From: an uncultured Bacilli bacterium
Lineage (GTDB): Bacteria > Bacillota_I > Bacilli_A > RF39 > UBA660
Assembly (NCBI GenBank): GCA_947628125.1
Contig: CANQYR010000019.1
Location: 1 to 12,761 of the forward strand
Length of the DNA: 12,761 bases
Reading direction: 5' to 3'
The notes under the pieces were generated by a model, which did no database searches, was not told where the DNA came from, and saw only the letters and a list, made by a program, of their open reading frames with translations. Shown one piece after another: positions 5,419 through 11,607 of this stretch. Numbering within the stretch: position 1 is the stretch's first letter; the number at the start of each line of letters is the position of its first letter. The position numbers and the translations under genes were made by a program.

Positions 5419-6101
5419 TCAAAAAATTAATAAGTTGGTTATTAAAAAAACAAAACACATGCTATTTCGTGGGCGCCAGTGATAAACTGCCCCCACCATT
5501 AAAAGAACAAGAAGAACAATACTACCTAATCAAAGCCAAAAAAGGCGATCAAGAAGCTAAAAACAAACTAATTGAACATAACCTAAGATTAGTCGTCTTT
5601 CTAGCCAAAAAATACGAAAACACCGGCTATGACCTTGAAGACTTAGTTAGCATTGGCTCCATTGGCCTTATTAAAGGAATAGAAACCTATAAAATCGATA
5701 AAAACATTAAACTAGCAACATACGCATCCCGTTGCATATCCAATGAAATATTAATGTTTCTAAGAAAAAACAAAAAACGCAAAAAAGAAATATCTCTAGA
5801 AGATAGCCTAAACTATGATGCCGAAGGAAACGAACTCCATTTAGAAGACATATTAGGAACCGACACTGATTTAGTAAGCGATGCCTATGAACAAAGCGCC
5901 TCTAAAAACTTCATCGCCAAAGAAATAAACAAACTAAACCAAAGAGAAAAACAAATCATGGTTCTTCGTTATGGCCTAAACAACAGCGAAAGTTACACCC
6001 AAAAAGAAGTCGCAAACATGCTAGGCATCAGTCAATCCTATATCTCCAGAATTGAAAAAAAAGTCATTAAAAATATTAAATATTTAGTTGAAACCGAATA
6101 A
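5415..6101 (+). CDS. sigE: RNA polymerase sporulation sigma factor SigE (pro-sigma-E)
   Basis: This is the early mother-cell sigma factor, made as an inactive membrane-associated precursor and activated by SpoIIGA. I chose ATG 5415 because GAGGAGG at 5401-5407 precedes it. The 228 residues include a short amphipathic pro-region ending around CYFVGASDKLPPPL, which aligns with the B. subtilis cleavage region, so cleavage would fall between Y17 and F18. Core region 2 covers about 50-120 (NLRLVVFLAKKYENTG, DLVSIGSIGLIKG, LATYASRCISNEILMFLR). The region 4 helix-turn-helix covers about 176-222 (LNQREKQIMVLRYGL, TQKEVANMLGISQSYISR). The pro-region is about 17 residues against 27 in B. subtilis (239 aa in total). 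sigG, the usual next gene, is absent; a thioredoxin-like gene with its own promoter follows. Confidence 0.95.
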   Translation: MIKKLISWLLKKQNTCYFVGASDKLPPPLKEQEEQYYLIKAKKGDQEAKNKLIEHNLRLVVFLAKKYENTGYDLEDLVSIGSIGLIKGIETYKIDKNIKLATYASRCISNEILMFLRKNKKRKKEISLEDSLNYDAEGNELHLEDILGTDTDLVSDAYEQSASKNFIAKEINKLNQREKQIMVLRYGLNNSESYTQKEVANMLGISQSYISRIEKKVIKNIKYLVETE

Positions 6102-6116
6102 AAACTCCTGTAAAAT
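6088..6116 (+). promoter_or_regulatory. Promoter of the thioredoxin-like gene, inside the end of sigE
   Basis: TTGAAA (6088-6093), a 17-base spacer and TAAAAT (6111-6116). The predicted start near 6123 leaves a leader of about 14 nt before the TTG start at 6137. The -35 is within sigE codons. Confidence 0.6.
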
Positions 6117-6129
6117 AATAACAGGAAGT
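6104..6129 (+). promoter_or_regulatory. Hairpin that pairs with the ribosome site of the thioredoxin-like gene
   Basis: ACTCCTGT (6104-6111) pairs with ACAGGAAGT (6121-6129) with one bulged A, around a 9-base AT loop. The right arm includes the ribosome site AGGAAGTGG (6123-6131). A transcript reading through from sigE could fold this hairpin and hide the site. A transcript starting near 6123 would lack the left arm. It might also act as a weak sigE terminator, but the T-run after it is poor. Confidence 0.45.
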
Positions 6130-6136
6130 GGTATTT

Positions 6137-6859
6137 TTGAAAAAAGATAAATTTATGTTAATTGCCTTATTAACACTTATCATTATCTTAGGGATAGTAT
6201 TAATATCCTTTGCCTATATCAAAGATGAAAAAAACATCATCAAAGATGATGGAAAAGTAGTAAAAGAAGAATACGAAAAATTAAACAACATTGTAAATGA
6301 AAACAACCAAAAAACATATCCAACCGTAAATATAAGAGAAGATAACGTCTTTAAAAAAACAAGCGAAGATGAAATAGTTGACATCATCAAAAATCAAACT
6401 GCCGTAATCTTCTTTGGCTTTAATACTTGCCCATGGTGCCGAAACTTAATAAACGTCTTGGATGAAGCTGCCAAACAAACCAATATAGCCAAAATATACT
6501 ACCTTGACGTTTTAGATATTCGTGATGAACTAGAACTAGATGAGGATAATAATGTCATCGTAAAAAAACAAGGCACCAGTGCCTATTATCAAATACTAGA
6601 ACTACTACATGACCAGTTAGATGATTACACCCTTAAAAACAAAAACAATGAACAAATAAACACCAACGAAAAAAGACTATATAGCCCAACTGTTGTAACC
6701 GTCAAAAACGGAAAAATACTAAAAATCCATGTTGGCACCGTCTCAAGCCAAAAAGATGCCTACGCCCCATTAAAAGAAAACGAAAAACAAGAATTACTTA
6801 ATATATTAACCCAAATGATCGAAGAAATAACTAGTCCAACCTGTGAAAACAATTGTTAG
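6137..6859 (+). CDS. Membrane-anchored thioredoxin-like protein (CPWC)
   Basis: This is a probable thiol-disulfide oxidoreductase facing the outside of the cell. I chose TTG 6137 (240 residues) from the ribosome site AGGAAGTGG at 6123-6131; an in-frame GTG at 6128 lies within that site. Residues 7-27 form a membrane anchor, followed by a charged, probably coiled linker to about 65. The thioredoxin fold carries AVIFFGFNTCPWCRNL with the active pair C98/C101, then YYLDVLDIRD, and the cis-proline P184 in LYSPTVVTVKNGK. This arrangement is like proteins annotated as bacteriocin-transport accessory/thioredoxin family in Firmicutes (family knowledge). An extra cysteine pair, CENNC, forms the extreme C-terminus (236-240). 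The next gene encodes a cysteine-containing exported protein, so a role in folding surface proteins is possible but unproven. Confidence 0.85.
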   Translation: MKKDKFMLIALLTLIIILGIVLISFAYIKDEKNIIKDDGKVVKEEYEKLNNIVNENNQKTYPTVNIREDNVFKKTSEDEIVDIIKNQTAVIFFGFNTCPWCRNLINVLDEAAKQTNIAKIYYLDVLDIRDELELDEDNNVIVKKQGTSAYYQILELLHDQLDDYTLKNKNNEQINTNEKRLYSPTVVTVKNGKILKIHVGTVSSQKDAYAPLKENEKQELLNILTQMIEEITSPTCENNC

Positions 6860-6887
6860 AAAACTTTTTAACTAGAGTTTTCTTTTT
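6859..6887 (+). terminator. Rho-independent terminator after the thioredoxin-like gene
   Basis: GAAAACT (6859-6865) pairs with AGTTTTC (6876-6882); the stem can extend by a G-U and an A-U pair around a short loop. Five T's follow (6883-6887). It starts at the last base of the stop codon. Confidence 0.7.
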
Positions 6888-6892
6888 CTTTA

Positions 6893-6901
6893 TGATAAAA
6901 T
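6893..6901 (+). promoter_or_regulatory. Extended -10 promoter of the surface-protein paralogue
   Basis: TGaTAAAAT is a good extended -10. The hexamer 17 bases upstream (TAGAGT, 6873-6878) is a poor -35, which extended -10 promoters tolerate. The predicted start near 6908 gives a leader of about 20 nt. Confidence 0.55.
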
Positions 6902-6927
6902 GCTTATAAAGTAGTAGGTGGTAAAAA

Positions 6928-7995
6928 ATGCAAAAGAAAAGAAGAAGATTAAAAAAAAGAAATTGCTGCTTAATTCTAATCAGCCTTGCCCTTATCATAT
7001 GCGTATTATTAGAAATAAGCTATACAAAATGGATCCTTGCCAAAACTTATCTAATTAACCCTAGCAAAGACGTAGTAAAATGCGTTGATAATCATCACTT
7101 ACTTTTAAATGATTGCCTTCTTTCCTTAGAAACAAACGACCTCGTCAAAGAAAATGATAATGTAAGATATATTGGTAACAATCCAAACAACTATATTGAC
7201 ATTGGCCAAAAATATCCCTATACCATCTACCGTGGCATCTCTAAAACCGATGAACTAGACATTAAAGACTTTAAAGAAATGTCATCATGCTTAAATGAAA
7301 ACCGTAAATGTAGTATCATCTACCAAGAAAATGATCCTGTTCTTTGGCAAATAATAGGCACCTTTAAAATAAATGACAATTACTATACTAAACTAATACT
7401 AAAAGACTCCTTAGGTACCTATTCCTGGGATGAATCAAACGAAAACAACAACATGGGCACCAATAACTGGGCAACTTCAACTTTAAAAAACTTCTTAAAC
7501 AATGACTATTTAAAAAACGATGCCAATTTATATGGTAAAAGCCTAGAAAATGTCCTTAAATATATTGCTAAAAATCCATGGTACTTAGGCACAATTGATG
7601 AAAATGAATTAGAAACACCTAACTATAATAATTATATCCAAAACGAACAAAGTGAATTTAAAATAAGCTGCGAAACTGGCACTTACTGCCAAGATATGGT
7701 CGAAAGAAATATGCAAATTGATGACTATGTTGGCTTATTATCCGCTAGTGACATAGCATTCTTAAATGAAAATAACTCTAACTGGCTAACTATAGACCGC
7801 TCCAAATTTTGGCTCATAAACCCTGTAAGTTCTTTGCAAAGCAAAGCCTATGCCTTAACATACCAAGAAAACGTTGGCCTAAAAGCGACATTTGTAAGCA
7901 ACAAATATGCCATCTATCCTGCCATCTACTTAAAAAAAGACGTTAAAATAATCGGCGGAGAAGGCACAGTAGATAACCCTTATCTAATCCGCTAA
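6928..7995 (+). CDS. Membrane-anchored surface protein, paralogue of the gene at 42-1536
   Basis: The function is not recognised. The 355-residue protein starts at ATG 6928 after TAGGTGGT (6915-6922). A very basic N-terminus (1-11) and one membrane segment (about 13-29) predict an outside-facing domain. It shares blocks with the frameshifted gene: VRYIGNNPNNYI (79-90), LWQIIGTF (139-146), TYSWDES (164-170), CETGTYCQD (248-256), YVGLLSASD (267-275), FWLINPV (294-300) and YPAIYLKKDVKI (330-341). It ends in GGEGTVDNPYLI, a pattern common at the end of such proteins. The segment matching the variable region (about 7826-7918) stays AT-rich with no run of NNC/NNT codons, so this copy appears not to be diversified. 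It lacks most of the N-terminal module (C88-C116 region) of the longer paralogue. Base usage matches the core genes around it. Confidence 0.8.
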   Translation: MQKKRRRLKKRNCCLILISLALIICVLLEISYTKWILAKTYLINPSKDVVKCVDNHHLLLNDCLLSLETNDLVKENDNVRYIGNNPNNYIDIGQKYPYTIYRGISKTDELDIKDFKEMSSCLNENRKCSIIYQENDPVLWQIIGTFKINDNYYTKLILKDSLGTYSWDESNENNNMGTNNWATSTLKNFLNNDYLKNDANLYGKSLENVLKYIAKNPWYLGTIDENELETPNYNNYIQNEQSEFKISCETGTYCQDMVERNMQIDDYVGLLSASDIAFLNENNSNWLTIDRSKFWLINPVSSLQSKAYALTYQENVGLKATFVSNKYAIYPAIYLKKDVKIIGGEGTVDNPYLIR

Positions 7996-8000
7996 AAAGC

Positions 8001-8029
8001 TTGTTTATATAAGAAAATTTTTATATAAT
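8001..8029 (+). promoter_or_regulatory. Promoter of the dnaB-dnaI-thiI operon
   Basis: TTGTTT (8001-8006), a 17-base spacer and a perfect TATAAT (8024-8029). The predicted start near 8036 gives a leader of about 19 nt. Two copies of TTATATAA (8005-8012 and 8021-8028) bracket the spacer. Confidence 0.7.
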
Positions 8030-8054
8030 ACTAAATTGAAAGGTGGAAGTTACT

Positions 8055-9329
8055 ATGGATATAGCTTTTTTGCCAGCTGATCAATATATGGTTATTAATA
8101 AAACAACCTTAACAGAATTAGACCGCAAAAACCTAGTCAATCTTTATGAACCAATAATTGGCAGCCTTGCAGTAAGTTTATATCTCACCTTATGGCGGGA
8201 CTTAGATCGCTTCCATTTTGTTAGCATGGAATATACCCATCATCATTTAATGACCATTTTAAAAACAAACCTTGAAGATATCAAAAAAGCAAGAATTGCC
8301 CTTGAAGCTGCTGGCTTAATTAGAACATACTTAGAACAAAGTGAACCCAATCACTATGTTTATGAACTATATTCACCCTTAAATGCCAAAGAATTTTTCT
8401 CTAACCCCATCTTTAGTGTTGTCTTATATAACAATATTGGCTCTTATGAATATGACTTACTAAAAAAAGAATACCAAACAATAAAATTTGATTTAAAAAA
8501 CTTTACCGAAATCACCTCATCATTTGATCAAGTCTACACATCTTCATCTAACTACCTTTTTGAAGCTCTAGGTAGAACAACCAAACCAATCGAACTCCAA
8601 GAATGGGTTGATTTTGACATGCTTTTATCATCCCTTCCTAAAGGCATAATTAATGAAAGAGCCTTAAATAAAAAAGTCAAAGAACTAATCAATCAACTAG
8701 CCTTTATTTATAAAATGGATACCCTGCAAATGGTAGAAATATTAAGAATGACCTTAAATGAAAAAGGCTTTATTGATAAAGATAACCTGCGCATTCAAAC
8801 CCGGAAATACTATCAATACCATCATCAAGGTAAACTACCAACCTTGATCTATCGCACCCAGCCAGCTTACCTAAAAAATCCTGAAGGTGACATGTCCAAA
8901 AAAGGAAAAATCATTGAAGTCTTTGAAAACACCAGCCCCTATGATTTTCTCGCATCCAAATATAAAGGCGCATCTCCAACCAATAGAGATGTAAAACTTT
9001 TGGAAAACTTAATCATCGATGTTGGCCTAGAACCAGCTGTCGTAAATGTTTTAATCGATTACGTTCTTAAAAAAAACAACAACAAATTAAACACCGCCTT
9101 TATTGAAACTATCGCCGGACAGTGGAAACGCTTAAACATCAAAACCGCCAAAGAAGCTATGGAAGTAGCCGAAAAAGAACATAAGAAATATACCAAAAAA
9201 TACGAAAAAGAAAATGCTAAAACCCCTCTTAAAGTTCCAGTTTGGTTTAACGAAAAAATAACCAAAGAAAAAATGACTCAAGAAGAAGAAGAGGAACTAA
9301 AAAATATATTAGAAAAATATCAAAAATAA
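8055..9329 (+). CDS. dnaB: Replication initiation/membrane attachment protein DnaB (helicase loader)
   Basis: In Firmicutes this protein works with DnaD and DnaI to load the replicative helicase at oriC and at restarted forks; it is not the E. coli DnaB helicase. I chose ATG 8055 (424 residues) from AGGTGG at 8041-8046; an in-frame GTG at 8043 is part of that site. The N-terminal winged-helix part has YMVINKTTLTELDRKNLVNL and LYEPIIGSLAVSLYLTLW. The C-terminal DnaB/DnaD-type domain begins near residue 296 (YDFLASKYKG) and carries the signature IAGQWKRLNIKTAKEAM. A charged, probably coiled tail follows. The length is a little under B. subtilis DnaB (472). dnaI follows after 12 bases, the classic pair. 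Confidence 0.9.
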   Translation: MDIAFLPADQYMVINKTTLTELDRKNLVNLYEPIIGSLAVSLYLTLWRDLDRFHFVSMEYTHHHLMTILKTNLEDIKKARIALEAAGLIRTYLEQSEPNHYVYELYSPLNAKEFFSNPIFSVVLYNNIGSYEYDLLKKEYQTIKFDLKNFTEITSSFDQVYTSSSNYLFEALGRTTKPIELQEWVDFDMLLSSLPKGIINERALNKKVKELINQLAFIYKMDTLQMVEILRMTLNEKGFIDKDNLRIQTRKYYQYHHQGKLPTLIYRTQPAYLKNPEGDMSKKGKIIEVFENTSPYDFLASKYKGASPTNRDVKLLENLIIDVGLEPAVVNVLIDYVLKKNNNKLNTAFIETIAGQWKRLNIKTAKEAMEVAEKEHKKYTKKYEKENAKTPLKVPVWFNEKITKEKMTQEEEEELKNILEKYQK

Positions 9330-9341
9330 AGGAGTCTAAAT

Positions 9342-10217
9342 ATGAAACTAACATGGAAACAAAACATTGAATCTTTAGAAAAAAACTTCACCGAAGCTTG
9401 CCAAGATGAAAATTTTGTCAAATTAGTTAAAGAATTAAAATTAACCAAAAAAGAAGCCTTACTTATTACATCCAAACTAATAGACACAACAAATGAACTA
9501 AAAAACTGTGAAAATTGCCAAGGCTTAAATAAATGTAAAAATCATTTCCAAGGCCACGTATCTATTCCGAAAAAAACTAACAAAGTTTACTTTACCTATG
9601 TACCTTGTAAATACTTAAAACAAAAAATAAAAGAACAACAAACCAATGAAAAAATGGCTAACATTAACCAAGATGCTAGAATGAAAGACATCGACATCAC
9701 CGATAAAAAACGCCTTAAAGTCATAAAATGGTTGGATAATTTTTACCAAAATTACCACTTAAATACCAAAAACAAAGGCCTATATCTACACGGTAACTTT
9801 GGCTGTGGCAAAACCTTTTTAATAAGTGCCTTATTTAATGAACTAAAAAGTGAAAAACAAATAAGCGCTGAAATAATATACTTCCCAGAATTATTAAGAA
9901 CCTTAAAAAACGATTGGGAATTTTATGAAGAAAAAATAAGAACCTATGAAAAAGTGGACTTACTTTGCATCGATGACATCGGTGCCGAAAAAGTAAGTGA
10001 ATGGTCAAGAGATGAAGTCTTAGGCACCATCTTACAAACAAGAATGAACCAAAACAAAGCCACATTTTTCACATCTAACCTTACCCTAGATGAATTAGAA
10101 AAACATTTCCAAACCAATGCCTCTTTAGAAGAAACGTTAAAATCAAGAAGAATTATGGAACGAATTACCCAGCTTTCCACCCCTTTAGAATTAATAAGTG
10201 AGAATAGGAGAAACTAA
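9342..10217 (+). CDS. dnaI: Primosomal protein DnaI (helicase-loader ATPase)
   Basis: This AAA+ ATPase delivers the replicative helicase onto DNA. The 291 residues have an N-terminal helicase-binding part with a metal site built from C56, C59, C65, H68 or H72, and C89. The ATPase domain has Walker A GNFGCGKT (151-158), Walker B LLCIDDIGAE (207-216), a sensor-1 segment FFTSNLT (242-248), and an arginine-finger/sensor region SRRIMERI (268-275). The ribosome site AAAGGAG sits upstream of the ATG. The stop codon shares one base with the thiI start (TAATG at 10215-10219), so thiI translation is probably coupled. Length and domain order match B. subtilis DnaI (311). Confidence 0.94.
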   Translation: MKLTWKQNIESLEKNFTEACQDENFVKLVKELKLTKKEALLITSKLIDTTNELKNCENCQGLNKCKNHFQGHVSIPKKTNKVYFTYVPCKYLKQKIKEQQTNEKMANINQDARMKDIDITDKKRLKVIKWLDNFYQNYHLNTKNKGLYLHGNFGCGKTFLISALFNELKSEKQISAEIIYFPELLRTLKNDWEFYEEKIRTYEKVDLLCIDDIGAEKVSEWSRDEVLGTILQTRMNQNKATFFTSNLTLDELEKHFQTNASLEETLKSRRIMERITQLSTPLELISENRRN

Positions 10218-11404
10218 TGCAAAAGATAATAATAATTAAATATGCTGAGTTAAACACCAAAAAAGGTAATATTAATCTTTTTTTAAGAACTCTAAAACAA
10301 AACATTGAAAAAATATTAGCAGATGAAAAAATAACCATTAGTTATGATAAAGGAAGAATGGTTATTACCTTATTAAATGATAATTATGAGCAAATACTAG
10401 AAAAACTTCAAAATGTTTTTGGCATTCATGAAATAGCCATTGCCTATGATTTAAAAAATAATGACCTAGAAGTTATTGAAAAATCCTTAAATGAATTACT
10501 AAAAAATAAAGAGTTTCAAACCTTTAAAGTCGTAAGTAAAAGAAGCAATAAAAACTATTTTCTAAATAGCCAAGAATTAAATAAACATTTAGGTGGCTAT
10601 ATCCTAAAAAACTTTTCTAACAAAAAAGTTGATGTTTTAAACCCTAATTTAACCATAAATGTTGAAATTAGAAAAACAACTGCCTTCATATATTTTGAAA
10701 AACTAAAAGGCTTAGGTGGTTACCCAACAAATACTCTAGGAAAAGGTCTATTAATGTTATCAGGCGGCATAGATAGTCCAGTCGCGGGCTTCATGGCCCA
10801 AAAAAGAGGCGTCAAAATAGAAGCCATTTACTTTGAAAGTCCACCTCATACCAGCGACATGGCCAAAGAAAAAGTCATCTCTTTAGCCTCCAAACTAGCC
10901 ATTTATCAAGGAAACATTAAAATCCATGTTATTCCTTTTACCAAAATCCAAGAAACTATCTATAAAAATGTTCCAAATAATTATCTTATAACCATCATGC
11001 GGCGAATGATGTATAAAATTGCCGAAAAAATAGCCAAAAAAAATAGATGTCAAATAATTATCAACGGGGAATGCCTAGGCCAAGTAGCAAGCCAAACTCT
11101 AGAAAGCTTAAATGTCATAAACGAAGTTGTAAAAATGCCCGTCATAAGACCCGTAGCCTGTTTTGATAAATTAGAAATAATTGAAATAGCTAAAAAAATT
11201 AATACCTATGAAACGAGCATATTACCATATCAAGATTGCTGCACCATTTTTGTCCCTGATCATCCCATCATTTATCCCACATTAGATAAGTGCCTTGAAT
11301 ATGAAAAAAACTTTGATTATGATGTTCTTATAAACGAATCGGTTAAAAACGAAACAATCATCGATACCTCTAAAAAAGAAGAAAACTACAACGATTACTT
11401 GTAG
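10217..11404 (+). CDS. thiI: tRNA 4-thiouridine synthase/thiamine sulfurtransferase ThiI
   Basis: It adenylates U8 of tRNA and inserts sulfur received from a cysteine desulfurase; in many bacteria it also serves thiazole synthesis. The 395 residues contain the NFLD part (KYAELNTKKGN, 8-18), a THUMP domain (about 60-165) and a PP-loop ATPase with SGGIDSP (182-188). The conserved YQDCCTIFVPDHP segment in the last quarter is typical of ThiI. There is no C-terminal rhodanese domain, as in B. subtilis (401 residues). The ATG is preceded by TAGGAG and overlaps the dnaI stop. Its usual partner nifZ/iscS is not in the window, so sulfur delivery must be encoded elsewhere. Linkage to the replication operon is unusual; B. 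subtilis has thiI closer to ackA, as is also true here. Confidence 0.93.
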   Translation: MQKIIIIKYAELNTKKGNINLFLRTLKQNIEKILADEKITISYDKGRMVITLLNDNYEQILEKLQNVFGIHEIAIAYDLKNNDLEVIEKSLNELLKNKEFQTFKVVSKRSNKNYFLNSQELNKHLGGYILKNFSNKKVDVLNPNLTINVEIRKTTAFIYFEKLKGLGGYPTNTLGKGLLMLSGGIDSPVAGFMAQKRGVKIEAIYFESPPHTSDMAKEKVISLASKLAIYQGNIKIHVIPFTKIQETIYKNVPNNYLITIMRRMMYKIAEKIAKKNRCQIIINGECLGQVASQTLESLNVINEVVKMPVIRPVACFDKLEIIEIAKKINTYETSILPYQDCCTIFVPDHPIIYPTLDKCLEYEKNFDYDVLINESVKNETIIDTSKKEENYNDYL

Positions 11405-11411
11405 TTTTTTT
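11382..11411 (+). terminator. Rho-independent terminator overlapping the end of thiI
   Basis: AAAACTACAA (11382-11391) pairs perfectly with TTGTAGTTTT (11399-11408) around a 7-base loop, and T's continue to 11411. The stem contains the thiI stop codon. Confidence 0.8.
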
Positions 11412-11460
11412 GTATAATTTATGAACAAAAAAACCATTTTAATATAAAGAAGGTAATTAT

Positions 11461-11565
11461 ATGAAAGCATACCAAAAAAATAATATTGAATATCCCATTG
11501 AAAAAACGAAAATAAAAGACAACAATTTACGAAAAAACATATCCACAGGTCCAGATTGCTTGTAA
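11461..11565 (+). CDS. Small hypothetical protein (34 aa)
   Basis: I do not recognise it. ATG 11461 is preceded by AAGGT at 11450-11454, at suitable spacing. The peptide is hydrophilic and basic (MKAYQKNNIEYPIEK at the start), with no membrane segment, and ends STGPDCL with one cysteine next to the last residue. It lies between the thiI terminator and ackA. A TATAAT at 11413-11418 could serve as its promoter, but no -35 is evident. Its last codon and stop (TTG TAA) are also the -35 of the ackA promoter. It may be a real short peptide gene or a chance frame. Confidence 0.4.
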   Translation: MKAYQKNNIEYPIEKTKIKDNNLRKNISTGPDCL

Positions 11566-11588
11566 TTAAACCAATGTTTTGATAAAAT
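11560..11588 (+). promoter_or_regulatory. Promoter of ackA
   Basis: TTGTAA (11560-11565), a 17-base spacer and TAAAAT (11583-11588) with an extended TGa (11580-11582). The predicted start near 11595 leaves a leader of about 13 nt before the TTG start, nearly all ribosome site. Confidence 0.7.
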
Positions 11589-11607
11589 ATTTCTGGGAGT
11601 GATATTT

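Noticed and set aside
7826..7918. Matching segment of the paralogue as a second variable region or as the template repeat
   Set aside because: It is AT-rich, has no run of NNC/NNT codons, and is not a near-copy of 1342-1434, so it is neither a VR nor the TR.
8005..8028. Paired TTATATAA elements around the dnaB promoter spacer as an operator
   Set aside because: Purely A/T and overlapping the -10; such repeats are expected by chance in this composition and no regulator is suggested.
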